Source: an uncultured Clostridia bacterium (GTDB lineage Bacteria; Bacillota; Clostridia; Christensenellales; Pumilibacteraceae). Taken from it: a stretch of DNA of 64,000 bases. The stretch covers positions 82,498-146,497 of the forward strand of contig CAMWLQ010000004.1 of NCBI GenBank assembly GCA_947175195.1. Direction: 5' to 3'. Position 1 is the stretch's first letter; every line of letters begins with the position of its first letter. The notes under the pieces are model-generated. The model was not told the origin of the DNA. It ran no database searches and saw only the letters and a program-made list of their open reading frames with translations. Of this stretch, positions 24,787 through 34,699 are shown piece by piece. The translations under genes and the position numbers were made by a program.

Positions 24787-27700
24787 CTATTCCTCCGTCT
24801 GCGTAGGTGCGGTAACTGTGAGCGTGCCGTTTCGCACAACATTCAACTTATAGTTGCCGTTGTCCGAGCCGCTCAACGTAACGTTAATAATGTGTTTGCC
24901 TACAGGGATATTACCGTCGACGGTGAGTACATTCAAACTGAACGTGACTGTAACGTTGTCACCCGATATAAGTCCGTCGACGGTGTACGTGTAATCGGGC
25001 GTTTGCCCGTACTCGATTGTAACGTCATTTACACTGATGGTCAATACACGTTGTTGTACTGTAAAACGGACAGTCGTATTAGTAAGCGTGTAGTTTTGTT
25101 GTTCGGTAGCGAACGCCGCCGTGGCGGTGCCCGTGCCGACGTCCCTGCGTCCGCCGCTGACGGTAAGCGGCAAATCCTCACCGTTTACGCCCTTGGCGGT
25201 TGCGGTAGGCGTTTGCTCGCTGCCGTTGTATGTGAGCGCAGTGTTGCTCCACTCCACACGCACCTCCATAGACAGGATTATAAACGGCCACTGTGCGGCG
25301 GTAAGTTCACTCGTGATGTCGTCATATATAGGAAATAAGGGGCCGTCATATATTGTATAGTTGGGGTCGGCAACCGTAGCGGTAGCCGTATAATTACCTG
25401 CGTTTATCGCGCCCTCGGGGAAGTCCTCGATGATAACTGTTAAGGGGACGTTTTTGTCTTTAGCTCCGGTAACCATTGCGGTGGGCAATTGCGCTTGACC
25501 GTTGTACCTGACAACACTGTTGGACCATCCGATGCCGGTAAGCACGTACGGCGCGATCGTAAACTCCTTGCTTGCAGTCGTCGGATCCAACGTGTAGTTT
25601 TTGTTCGCCGAGGTTGCGGTTGCCGTGTATGTAGCCGTCTTGTTACCGTCGATCATATTAACGTTTATCTGCCCGCCTGTTATGTTCAGATTAACATTTG
25701 CGTTATTGACGCCGACCGCGGTTGCCGTGGGCGCCTGAACTTCGCCATTGTAAGTAAGCTCGGTATTACCCCACGTTACGCTCACCTGCTTGGGCGTAAT
25801 TTTAAAGCCCTTGCTTTTTTCGCTCGACTCGTCAATCGTGTAGTTGGTATTGACTATTTCCGCCGTGACGGTATAGTTTTCGCCCGCATCGATTTGAGTG
25901 CCGATGTAACGAATATCGAGCTCGCTGTCCCACAAGTCGAATGCTTGCGCCGACGGGCTGTGCGAATTTCCGTCGTACTCGAACTCAGTTTGTTCGCCCC
26001 AAGTGAGAGGGACGGGACGCGGGTAAATTGTGTACGTATACGTTTCACCTTCGGCTATGTAATATTTTTCGGCGATGTAGCTGCTAAGCGTTGCCCTTTC
26101 CGTATGCGTACCTGCATCCAATACGGTAGCACCCATGAAGTATATAGAATCGTTATTGACAGCGTTGTGCGCCGTAGGTTGGATAACCCTTTGCTTGCCG
26201 TCAAACACGCTTTCCGTGCCGTAAGATTGAGTGTCATCGCCAAGCGATCCAATGCTCTTATGTTCCCACGTTACGGTGAGCGGGCGTTTATTAACGTTCA
26301 CCTTGATTTCCGCGGCGTTGCCCGAAGTGCGCAACGTCACCTCCGGCGCGCTCACCTTGACTATGGCGGTGTACGTGTGCATACCGACGTCCGACGCATT
26401 CTCTTTCAAGACTTGGTCGTAGCTTATGCGCTGAGTTTCGTCGTACCATTCGTATTCGATTTGCACGTCGCCGAGCGGGTGCGTAACGGTAGCAGTAAGC
26501 TCAAAGTCGTCGCCGTAAACAAAGTCGGTGCTGCCGTCTACCGCCGACAACGTTATTTGCGGCTTGACAAGCTCCCAGTGCGGCGCAATAGCTACTTCGG
26601 AATATCCCTCGCTAAGCAACTCCGAAAGCGAAGTGAACTCACGATATTGGGGAGTGTTGAACGCCGAGTAATGCATATGGCGAGTAAACGCCTCACCTCG
26701 GTCGAACGGCTCTAACAGCTCGTCGGCTTTGTCGGCTACGGTCAGCTTGAAATCGCGCTTTATGCCGTTTATCGTTGCGAAATTGAACCAGTCGGCGGTG
26801 TTGTACATGTTGTCGTTGCTTACGCCCGCAAGCACCTTGTAGATCCTTTGGAAACGCACGGGAACGTTGTCGCAGCTCTTTGTGATTGTCATGCCGTCCA
26901 ATGCCTTGCCGCCGTCTTGCAGCTCGCACATTATTTGACCGTTACCGCCGTTGATTTTTATGTTATTGTAGCAGTAGTACAAATCCTCGTCCGAGTTTAC
27001 GTCCGAATATTCCACATAATCCACGTCGTCAAAATCGGACAAAACGAACTTATCGCCCTTTTTGCCGTACCACGTGGGAATGATTTCGCCTTGAGCGTAC
27101 AAATACGAATCGCGGTCGTAATCGAACGTTACGTACACCTCGTCCTTGTCCAAGCCGATAGGTCGAACGCGATTGCCAAGCTCATGTTTTAACGTAGTAT
27201 ATATGATGTTTTCTTGTTCGCCGTACAGATTGTATTTGATTGTGTCAACGTCTTTTTTGTCGGCGTATATAATTATTTTTGTGTTTAAGCTGCGCACCGA
27301 GTTCAAGTCCTCGCACAACGCAACGTCGCTGTCGCAGTTTAGCGTTACGCTCTTTATATTGGCATATGAAAAAATGTTGGCGGACACGGCGGTCACCTTC
27401 CGCCCGTTGAACTCATACGGGATTACCACTTTGTCGCCCTTGCCGTAAACAATGTCAGTTACCATGCATTCGTTGTCGCCGACATACGTATAAACAAGCG
27501 GGATTGTGTCGTTGCCTTGACCGAAATAGCCGTCGCTTATTATGGTTATGCCGTAAAACAATACGAGTGCCAAAAGCACAACCGCCGAAAGACCTATAGC
27601 AAAAACGAGCTGAACATGCCGCATCAAGCGCAAACGCCGCGACGCATAAAGGTACGATATTGCCACCGCCAGTATGCCGAAAACATGCAACATTCCCCAC

Positions 27701-28038
27701 GCCGCCTCCACGGTGTCGGCAAGTATGGCGGGGTTACTGCTGCCAAATTCGGCAAGCCAAATAATTACAAATACTATTGTGACTATTATATATACTATAA
27801 ACAACGTTAGCGTATACTTGAACCGCTGATTGGACAGCGCCACGCCCGCCAAGTACAGCAGGTCCGCAACCGTCATTGCAAACGGCAAAAACCAGTACGC
27901 ACTTGACGCGCCGAATACCCACAACGCTATGCACGCGGCAAAATCGGCTACCGACATTAGCGCCAAGCCTATAATCAACCATATTTTATGTTTGCCCGAA
28001 AGCATTTCCGTGACGGGCGAATGTGAAACGTTTTTCAT
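24787..28038 (-). CDS. Five-TM membrane protein with BspA-like and MBG ectodomains
   Basis: 1083 aa. Five hydrophobic segments lie within residues ~18-165, placing the rest outside the cell if the N-terminus is inside. Then comes a BspA-type leucine-rich segment (VVIPYEFNGRKVTAVSANIF, IKSVTLNCDSDV), an Ig-like domain, and five to six MBG repeats with the signature W-x-N-T-x-L-x-Y-N-G-x-x-Q-x-P-T-A (e.g. VTWGNTELTYNGEVQAPTA). It ends without an anchor. It is unusual to find a surface protein in the middle of an operon of cytoplasmic ATPases (gaps 3 and 10 nt); it may tether or sense for the complex. Confidence 0.82.
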   Translation of the reverse strand: MKNVSHSPVTEMLSGKHKIWLIIGLALMSVADFAACIALWVFGASSAYWFLPFAMTVADLLYLAGVALSNQRFKYTLTLFIVYIIVTIVFVIIWLAEFGSSNPAILADTVEAAWGMLHVFGILAVAISYLYASRRLRLMRHVQLVFAIGLSAVVLLALVLFYGITIISDGYFGQGNDTIPLVYTYVGDNECMVTDIVYGKGDKVVIPYEFNGRKVTAVSANIFSYANIKSVTLNCDSDVALCEDLNSVRSLNTKIIIYADKKDVDTIKYNLYGEQENIIYTTLKHELGNRVRPIGLDKDEVYVTFDYDRDSYLYAQGEIIPTWYGKKGDKFVLSDFDDVDYVEYSDVNSDEDLYYCYNNIKINGGNGQIMCELQDGGKALDGMTITKSCDNVPVRFQRIYKVLAGVSNDNMYNTADWFNFATINGIKRDFKLTVADKADELLEPFDRGEAFTRHMHYSAFNTPQYREFTSLSELLSEGYSEVAIAPHWELVKPQITLSAVDGSTDFVYGDDFELTATVTHPLGDVQIEYEWYDETQRISYDQVLKENASDVGMHTYTAIVKVSAPEVTLRTSGNAAEIKVNVNKRPLTVTWEHKSIGSLGDDTQSYGTESVFDGKQRVIQPTAHNAVNNDSIYFMGATVLDAGTHTERATLSSYIAEKYYIAEGETYTYTIYPRPVPLTWGEQTEFEYDGNSHSPSAQAFDLWDSELDIRYIGTQIDAGENYTVTAEIVNTNYTIDESSEKSKGFKITPKQVSVTWGNTELTYNGEVQAPTATAVGVNNANVNLNITGGQINVNMIDGNKTATYTATATSANKNYTLDPTTASKEFTIAPYVLTGIGWSNSVVRYNGQAQLPTAMVTGAKDKNVPLTVIIEDFPEGAINAGNYTATATVADPNYTIYDGPLFPIYDDITSELTAAQWPFIILSMEVRVEWSNTALTYNGSEQTPTATAKGVNGEDLPLTVSGGRRDVGTGTATAAFATEQQNYTLTNTTVRFTVQQRVLTISVNDVTIEYGQTPDYTYTVDGLISGDNVTVTFSLNVLTVDGNIPVGKHIINVTLSGSDNGNYKLNVVRNGTLTVTAPTQTEE

Positions 28039-28048
28039 TAATGTACCC

Positions 28049-29689
28049 TCACTTTACCTTTTTGGGCGGATCGATATAGCCGAAATCATGCGCGTCCAGC
28101 TTGTTGAACACGTATCTCTCCTCGCCCAGCTCGAAAATTATAATATTGCTGTCTTCCTTACAAAACTTTTTGTCCTTTAGGTGCTTGAGCCTTACGCGCA
28201 GCGCGAGCATTTTGCTGTACTTGCGGTACAGCTTTTTGCCCTCTTCGGTATACGCAAAATCGCCGCACAGCCTGCAATACCCGTTTTTGCCGGTATGCTC
28301 GCCGTACGTCCTGCCGCAGCACTTGCACTTTTTAACCTTGCCGTCGGTAAGCACAAACGCTTGCTCGTCCAGGTTGAGCGTGGACGTGAGCTTGCCACCG
28401 TCCACACCGCTCGAAAATATATTGGTATAAACAACCTCGGGATAAGGACAGCCCTTGCACTTGCGTTCCACATTGCCGTCCGCGTCCGTGAATTCCACCG
28501 ATTGATTAAAACAAATGAGCCGCGTGCAATCGCTGTTTCGCATATTCTCCTTGCACGAAATTTTGAACAAGTGCCGCGAAATCAACGCCGAGCTTTTTAT
28601 CAAATTGATTGCCTCGTTGCCCAGTCCGAGATTGCGCTCGGCAAAATCCAAAACGTACCCGCCGTCATATTCGTCTTGATCGAACAGTACGTTGTTGTTT
28701 TCCACCAGCAGTACGCCGTCCTTGCTGCAATTTGTGCAGTACAGGCTTATGCTGTTGTTAAGCCCCACTATCAGCTTGAGCACGTTTTGCCCACCCACGC
28801 TGACCGCATAGGCAAAGTTTTGCCATTCCACGTGCGAAATGCCCAGCACGGTAACGTGCGTACATTCCAGCTCCTTTTCGTCGCTGGTGGCAAGCAGCTT
28901 TAGCATTTTTTCTATCTTGGGCAAATAGTCGGGGTTGAACATTATGTAATCGGCGCACCCCTCGTCCTCGAAAAGACTGCCCGCGCGGTTGAGTACGTCG
29001 CTGACCAGTTGACCGTCCACCAGCTCGCCCGCGCCGCTTTGCCCGTCGTCGGACGGCACCGCCGATTTAATGTAATCGTCTATGCCCTTTGCCTCGCCGC
29101 GGCTGACGGGTATGAACTTGCCGTCACGCCCGACTCTAAAGTACACCTTGCCGAGCAACGGCTCCGATTCCGCGCCGCCGTTTATTTCCAAACGCATTGA
29201 CACCGCGTAAAAGTTTTCCGCCTCGGGCGTGTAGCGCTCGGACACCGAAAACGGCGCGTCGATCACGCGCTTTAAAAAGCCGTCCGAAAATCTTTTGATA
29301 ACAGCCTCTACAGCGCCGCTGCCGGCAGCAAGCCGACTGTCGACGGGCTGACGGAATTCTATAAGCGAGTAGTATTTGTGGTAGTCCGCGCCGACGTCCG
29401 CAATGAGCTGTTCCCAGTCCGAGCTGCTGCTGTCAAAGCTTTTGCCGCGCAGGTTGGCAAACCAGCTCGCACCGTCCTTGTCGAACCTGAGCTCGTTTTC
29501 CTCGCCGCCCCTTGCGCCGTTTACGCCGTGCTCGTCTTGGCAGTACACAAACACATTAGCCGCCGTTACTATTTCCGTATCGGTGACGCGCTTTATATTT
29601 ACCTTGTCGGACAAAAATCCGTTTTTGTATAGACTGCAAATGCTTTTGAATTCCTTTTCGTATTCGCAGCCGACGTTAATTCTTGCCAT
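28049..29689 (-). CDS. Zinc-cluster protein of ten-gene operon
   Basis: 546 aa. The N-terminal ~300 residues are an unrecognised domain with no catalytic motif I can name. From ~315 it has many paired cysteines: YCTNC, the CKEN...C...C group, CKGCPYPE, and a clear ribbon CKCCGRTYGE...CRLCG at ~475-500. A basic helix follows (KYSKMLALRVRLKHLKDKK). AAAAGGAG precedes the ATG, 3 nt after the SNF2 gene. The Cys-rich half resembles the C-terminal half of that helicase in style, suggesting the two work together. Confidence 0.75.
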   Translation of the reverse strand: MARINVGCEYEKEFKSICSLYKNGFLSDKVNIKRVTDTEIVTAANVFVYCQDEHGVNGARGGEENELRFDKDGASWFANLRGKSFDSSSSDWEQLIADVGADYHKYYSLIEFRQPVDSRLAAGSGAVEAVIKRFSDGFLKRVIDAPFSVSERYTPEAENFYAVSMRLEINGGAESEPLLGKVYFRVGRDGKFIPVSRGEAKGIDDYIKSAVPSDDGQSGAGELVDGQLVSDVLNRAGSLFEDEGCADYIMFNPDYLPKIEKMLKLLATSDEKELECTHVTVLGISHVEWQNFAYAVSVGGQNVLKLIVGLNNSISLYCTNCSKDGVLLVENNNVLFDQDEYDGGYVLDFAERNLGLGNEAINLIKSSALISRHLFKISCKENMRNSDCTRLICFNQSVEFTDADGNVERKCKGCPYPEVVYTNIFSSGVDGGKLTSTLNLDEQAFVLTDGKVKKCKCCGRTYGEHTGKNGYCRLCGDFAYTEEGKKLYRKYSKMLALRVRLKHLKDKKFCKEDSNIIIFELGEERYVFNKLDAHDFGYIDPPKKVK

Positions 29690-29692
29690 GGT

Positions 29693-32584
29693 CTACTCCT
29701 TTTCGCTCTCGCCGTCGCGTTCGAGAATACGGCGGACGTCGGTGACGATTTCCGCCTGCTCGCCGAGGTTTTGGCAAAAGCCTTCGCCGCCGTCATGGTC
29801 GAACTTCCACAGCTCGGATATGAAGGTGGCAAACGTGCGCGCAACAACGGGGCGCAGCTTGCCGTGGTTACGGCGCGACGAACAGCTTGGCATGGGACAG
29901 TCCGCCTCCCACTTGTCGTTAAACTCCAAAGCATACGGCTTGGGGCTGCAGCCTGCGTAATCGCAGTCGGAGCACCGTCCGCCCTCGCCCGCCTCGCCGA
30001 CGATTTGCTCTTTGGGCAGTCCCGCAATCTTGCATTTGTCCCAGCAGTCGCTGTTGTCGCACATTGCGCAAATGCGCATGAGCTCGACGTCCGATATGTT
30101 GCTGACCTCTTTGTACCGTTTGAGCACGGGGCATTTTCCGTACATATGCCCGCCCTTGTTAAAGCGTTGGCAATGCGCTATGGCACAAATTTTGCGGCAG
30201 TATATGGACCTGTCGCCCTTTTCGCCCGAATTGCACATCCTGCCGCGCTCGCCGTTTTCCACACTGGAAAAACACATATATCCGTCCGACACCGAGCGCG
30301 TGAGCACCGTGCCGCAGTTGTCGCACTTAAAGTCGTATACAGTTATCTCGCACATCTCCGTGCCGTTGCCGTCGGCGTCTATGCACTGCGTTTCGGCGCG
30401 GCATACGAGCGCGCCCGGTTTTTTGCGCTTTTCGTCGTAAGCCTCTTTGGACATCAATACTACCCTGCCGCACGCGTTGCAGCGCAGCGCGACCATTTGG
30501 TCGGAGTTGCTGCCCGCAAGTATGGTGGCGTCGCCCGTGTTGCCCGAAAGCAAGCCTATCTCGGCAAAGTACGCAAGCGCAAAGCCTTCCAGCTTGCTCA
30601 TATCCGCAAGCGAATACACTATTACGTCGTTCTTTTGCCCAAGCCTGAATATACGCCCTATGCGCTGGTCCATTGCCAGCGGGTCGTAGGTTACTTGATA
30701 ATTTATTATTATGCTCGATTCCTGAAGGTTTGCGCCCTCGGTGTACTTGGCGTCCTTTACTATGAGTATGGCATTACCGCGCTTTGCCGAATTGAACTCG
30801 CGCTCTACCGCGTGCACGTCGGCTGCCTCGTCGCCCACTATTATCCTGTCTTTAAGCTCGGGATCGCGCATGAGCGCGGCGCACACCTCGTCGTATATGC
30901 GTTCGCCTTTTCCGAGGTTGTAATCGAAGAACACCAGCACGCGTTTGTCCTTGTGCTGCTTGAGTATGCGCACAGCCGTTTCGTACTTGTAGTCGGTAAT
31001 GCTGTCGCTCAGCTGTACGGGCACAAAGTACGACTGCTTGGCAACGCTGCCGTGCGTGTTGCGCAGGCGGTCGGCGTAGTACGTGATATAACCGTTTTTG
31101 GTGTGTATGGCTTTGGTTTGCGGATCGCCTTCCGCCAGCCTGCCCAGTATGCTGTTTATTACGTGCGCATACGCCTGCTCCACCGAAAGATTGCCGCGCA
31201 AGTTCTTTACGTAGTCTATTAGCGACAGCTCCTCCGAGCCGACATGCACGATGGGCATGCCCGCCTCTTTCGAGCGCGAAAAGTCTACCGTTATCTTTTT
31301 TTCGTTAAGCCCCGTTATCTTGACCGTTTCGGGCACGCGCGACATCGGATAGAAAAAGTAATTGTGTACCGATTTGGTTTTGGATAGACGGTTGGGCTGG
31401 CGTATCATAATGGAGCGCAGCACGCCGTTGTGGTACGCGTCCGATATGCGCTTTAGCACGTCGTCCTTTATCGCCTTGTTGCCCTCGGCGTTCAAAAAGT
31501 CGTCTATGTACTGCGCACGGTCGTACTGCGATTTGGCGTTAAAGTCGTCCGCCCTGCCTATTTTGAATAGGTACGAACGCAGCTCGTCAAAGTACTTTTG
31601 CATTACCACCGAATATTTTACTCGGCGGATAAAATCGGTAATATTGGTCGCGCCGTAGCACACAGTGTCCTTGTAGTACTGCTTTTCCTCCAAGTACTGC
31701 GCCGTGCGGTCGGCGTCGTCCTTTTCGTCAAAGTCGGACGGATTGCCGCCCTTGCACCGCACAAAGTACCACAGGCGGAACATGTTTTCGAGATTGCCAG
31801 AGTGCGGCGTTGCGGTAAGCAACAAGCAGTACGTTGCGCCCGCGCGCTTTTTGGTTTGCATCATCTCCGACAGCATGCGCATTGCGCCCGCGTACTTGCC
31901 CGCGTCCTCGCTAAAGTGATGCGCCTCGTCAACAACGACGACGTCCACCAAAAAGTCGGGGCTGTACCGCCACTGCGCAAATATGTCTACGTCAACTATT
32001 ATGGGGCGTTTGGGACGGATAAACTTGCCCTGCTTACTCACGCCCACCTTGGATAATACGTCCTGCAGCGTGGGGTACTCGCCGTCCGTTTTTTGCACCT
32101 TGTACAACACGTCCTTACCCATACCGAACTTGTTTTCCAGTACGTCCACCCAGCTGTTAAGCACTTGGTCGGGCGTGATGACGATGAGCGATTTCATTTT
32201 GCCGCGCACGGCAAGCTCGCTCAATATTACGCCCGCCTCAAACGTTTTGCCGCTGCCCACGACGTCGGCAAGCAAGCCGAATCCGCGCAGGTCGCGCAAA
32301 AACTTCTCCGCCGCCGCCTGCTGGTGCGAAAGTATAACGCTGCCGCCCTCGCCGTGAATATCCCTGTCCGCGCCAATGCCGTACTCGACCTTGCCGTTAC
32401 GTTTTTTGTAGTGAGAACAGTCAATCAAAAGCTCGTGAAAATCGTCGTGGCTGTCCAACGCCTCCACGCTTTGCTGCGCCTCCGCAACCTGACGGGTAAA
32501 CTTCTTTTTGTATTGCAGGTTGCTGCGCTGTACGTCGGCTGAAAACGCCGTGTCCGTAAATGTAAGCTTGTAGTTATCTTTCAT
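29693..32584 (-). CDS. SNF2/RapA-like helicase with C-terminal zinc clusters
   Basis: 963 aa from the ATG at 32584 (GGGAAGGAG upstream); a GTG at 32608 would add 8 residues. Helicase motifs: Walker A VVGSGKT (~108-114), ITPDQVLNSW, DEAH-type VVVVDEAHHF (~215-222), LLLTATPHSG, and in the second RecA domain TEGANLQESSIIINYQ and QRIGRIFRLGQ. The final ~280 residues contain over twenty cysteines in ribbon-like pairs (CNACGR, CDNCG, CAMCDNSDC, CSDCDYAGC, CPMPSC). Predicted DNA translocase/remodeller rather than unwinding helicase. This partly resembles DISARM DrmD as a SNF2 protein, but no DISARM neighbours are present. Confidence 0.88.
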   Translation of the reverse strand: MKDNYKLTFTDTAFSADVQRSNLQYKKKFTRQVAEAQQSVEALDSHDDFHELLIDCSHYKKRNGKVEYGIGADRDIHGEGGSVILSHQQAAAEKFLRDLRGFGLLADVVGSGKTFEAGVILSELAVRGKMKSLIVITPDQVLNSWVDVLENKFGMGKDVLYKVQKTDGEYPTLQDVLSKVGVSKQGKFIRPKRPIIVDVDIFAQWRYSPDFLVDVVVVDEAHHFSEDAGKYAGAMRMLSEMMQTKKRAGATYCLLLTATPHSGNLENMFRLWYFVRCKGGNPSDFDEKDDADRTAQYLEEKQYYKDTVCYGATNITDFIRRVKYSVVMQKYFDELRSYLFKIGRADDFNAKSQYDRAQYIDDFLNAEGNKAIKDDVLKRISDAYHNGVLRSIMIRQPNRLSKTKSVHNYFFYPMSRVPETVKITGLNEKKITVDFSRSKEAGMPIVHVGSEELSLIDYVKNLRGNLSVEQAYAHVINSILGRLAEGDPQTKAIHTKNGYITYYADRLRNTHGSVAKQSYFVPVQLSDSITDYKYETAVRILKQHKDKRVLVFFDYNLGKGERIYDEVCAALMRDPELKDRIIVGDEAADVHAVEREFNSAKRGNAILIVKDAKYTEGANLQESSIIINYQVTYDPLAMDQRIGRIFRLGQKNDVIVYSLADMSKLEGFALAYFAEIGLLSGNTGDATILAGSNSDQMVALRCNACGRVVLMSKEAYDEKRKKPGALVCRAETQCIDADGNGTEMCEITVYDFKCDNCGTVLTRSVSDGYMCFSSVENGERGRMCNSGEKGDRSIYCRKICAIAHCQRFNKGGHMYGKCPVLKRYKEVSNISDVELMRICAMCDNSDCWDKCKIAGLPKEQIVGEAGEGGRCSDCDYAGCSPKPYALEFNDKWEADCPMPSCSSRRNHGKLRPVVARTFATFISELWKFDHDGGEGFCQNLGEQAEIVTDVRRILERDGESEKE

Positions 32585-32604
32585 ACCGTTCCTGTCTCCT
32601 TCCC

Positions 32605-34596
32605 TCACGTCAACTGCGTTTCGATATTGAACGAGAATTCTATATCGCGTTTAAGCACAGTTTCCCTTTCGCCGTAGCCGCGGCTGTCCAAGTACTCTAT
32701 AACCGTGAATTCCGAGCCGTTGCGCTTTTTGTCGTTGCGGGCGTACGCCTTGGCGTAGCCGTCGCCGTCGATTTCCACGCCCAGCTTTAAGTATACCTCT
32801 TTGATTATGCGCACGCGCCTGCCGTTGTAGTAGTACTTAGCACGGCTGCCGTTATTCATATTGTCTATACTGCCGTTGAGTACGCGCAAGCCAATTTCCC
32901 TTTGCAGCTTGTTAAGCATCGTCTTGTTGTCGGTGTCCACCACCAACAGGTTTTCACCGCCCGATCTCGAATACGTTATAAGCGGCGCTTTGCGCGAATG
33001 TTCTATGTCCTGCGCCGAGTAGAACGTGCTCATTATGTGCATTGCCGCCGACTGCTCGGAATTGTCGCCGGTAGTTATGCCGCCCTTGTCGCCGTCCTTT
33101 GGCGTGTAGTACGTTGCACCGTTTTGCGGCAAGCGCGTGCCCTTGTTGACCAGCACGCGAAAAAACGGTATAACGTTGTTGCCGTTGCCCACGACGCGGA
33201 AAAGCCGCACGCCGTAGGTCAGCGCAAGCACCATGTCGATTACCATACCGCACATGGACGCCACCGCGCAGCCAAGCGCAGGCGCGTACAGCGCGTCCTC
33301 GTGGCTCATAATGTTAAACCCGTCGTTCTTGACGCCTACGTATTCGCTGTCGTCCTTTTCGAATGTGTATACCTTTACGCCCAGCGGCTCGATAAACCTG
33401 CGGATATATTTCATAAGTCCGTATGTTTCCACCGGTCCGCCGGTGATGAAAATCTTTTTTATATCGGTGTTTATCGGACGAATCAGCTCGTCGGTTATGT
33501 AGTTGACTATCTTGCGCGCTACGCCGTTGTTGTCCGTAATGCCAACGCACTTTTCAAACTGTTCGCGCGTTATATTGCGCTGTATAAGCAAGTCCCGCGA
33601 CGCGGAAATGGGCACGCCGTAACGGAAGGCGCGACTGTCGTAAATGGGCATGCCGAGCACTATCTTTGCCGACTTGATGTCCTTTACAAACAGGTATTGC
33701 TTGGTGTTGAGCGCCGACTCGGCAATGTGCCCTTCCTGCCCGCTGGACGGTCTGCCCATGGTTTCCCGTCCCGACATTTGTCCTTCTATGTACCGCGCGA
33801 TTGCGTCGTCGATGTCCTTGCCGCCTATGGGCGCGGGCTCGTTGTGTCCGTCCACGCCGTCCACCGATACGCCCGTTCCCGAAAACGTGACCTTGACGAG
33901 CGAAATGCGCTCCTCGCCTATATTGAATATTATCGACTTGTCGTTCTTAGCCATTCGTCCCGAATACTTGGCGTATGCGCACAGCGCCTTTGCCATGCTC
34001 ATTACCGATTTAGGCTGAGTGCCGAACGCGTGCGTTACAAGCCGTTTAAGCTCGTTTACGTACTCTCCGTCCGAAAACGCGGGATACACAATGCTCGGCG
34101 TTATTTCGGGCGCTTTGCCCAACAATAATTGCAACCGACCGACCACAATGCCGTGCACGTATTCGAAAAACAGCTCGCACACCTCAGACGGGGTTTGCGG
34201 CGCGGTAAACGTTCTGTCCTTAAGCACCGCCGCGTCCAAATCGTCGGTAAGCACGTCGCGCTGCGGAAAGTAGAATTTGGGGAATCGCGTCTTTTTAAAG
34301 TAGTAATTACGGTTACTCTTTTGCGTCGTCGCGTTTGCCGCGGGCTGCAACAGCCTGAGCAAATCGCAAATTTTGACAACGGTAATAAACGGCTTGTCGC
34401 CGACCGAATTCACCTCGTCGCCGAATAGCCATTTACTTTCCTCAACGTCGTAGTACGCCACCGACGGCACGGCGGTCATAGTCAGCGGGTCGCCCACTAT
34501 CTTGCCCGTGTGATCGTTTCCGTCGTTGTACGCGTACGCGATTTTGATTGTGTCGCTGCCGAGATCGAGAGCTATGTGTACCGATTGTTTTGCCAT
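32605..34596 (-). CDS. Hsp70-like ATPase, first gene of ten-gene operon
   Basis: 663 aa. Actin/Hsp70-fold ATPase: phosphate-1 motif ALDLGSDTIKIAYA (9-22), phosphate-2 IIFNIGEERISLVKV (222-236), the Hsp70-like GGKDIDDAI (258-266) and adenosine motif FITGGPVETYG (~383-393). From ~455 a beta-rich segment (VRLFRVVGNGNNVIPFFRVL ... YLKLGVEIDGDGYAKAYA) resembles the Hsp70 substrate-binding beta domain; the helical lid seems absent. The N-terminal half carries a ~60-residue insertion rich in aromatic and basic residues (~85-130). It is far from DnaK in sequence and not with grpE/dnaJ. Stop TGA is 20 nt before the SNF2 start. Confidence 0.85.
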   Translation of the reverse strand: MAKQSVHIALDLGSDTIKIAYAYNDGNDHTGKIVGDPLTMTAVPSVAYYDVEESKWLFGDEVNSVGDKPFITVVKICDLLRLLQPAANATTQKSNRNYYFKKTRFPKFYFPQRDVLTDDLDAAVLKDRTFTAPQTPSEVCELFFEYVHGIVVGRLQLLLGKAPEITPSIVYPAFSDGEYVNELKRLVTHAFGTQPKSVMSMAKALCAYAKYSGRMAKNDKSIIFNIGEERISLVKVTFSGTGVSVDGVDGHNEPAPIGGKDIDDAIARYIEGQMSGRETMGRPSSGQEGHIAESALNTKQYLFVKDIKSAKIVLGMPIYDSRAFRYGVPISASRDLLIQRNITREQFEKCVGITDNNGVARKIVNYITDELIRPINTDIKKIFITGGPVETYGLMKYIRRFIEPLGVKVYTFEKDDSEYVGVKNDGFNIMSHEDALYAPALGCAVASMCGMVIDMVLALTYGVRLFRVVGNGNNVIPFFRVLVNKGTRLPQNGATYYTPKDGDKGGITTGDNSEQSAAMHIMSTFYSAQDIEHSRKAPLITYSRSGGENLLVVDTDNKTMLNKLQREIGLRVLNGSIDNMNNGSRAKYYYNGRRVRIIKEVYLKLGVEIDGDGYAKAYARNDKKRNGSEFTVIEYLDSRGYGERETVLKRDIEFSFNIETQLT

Positions 34597-34646
34597 TGCC
34601 GCTTTTTAGTTCCCTTGTTGTTAGACTATATAATTCGTCTACTTAA

Positions 34647-34675
34647 ATTATATCACCGTAATACTCTTATGTCAA
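34647..34675 (-). promoter_or_regulatory. Perfect-consensus promoter of ten-gene operon
   Basis: Minus strand TTGACA (34675-34670), exactly 17 nt, TATAAT (34652-34647). It gives a ~45-nt leader before the Hsp70-like ATG. No operator-like palindrome is evident next to it, so strong constitutive expression is predicted. Confidence 0.8.
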
Positions 34676-34699
34676 TTTGAGAAAGATTAGATTTACATT

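Noticed and set aside
29693..32584. DISARM or other named defence system
   Set aside because: A SNF2 protein alone is not enough; no DISARM methylase, DUF1998 protein or PLD nuclease is present, and no BREX, Druantia, Zorya or R-M genes were recognised.
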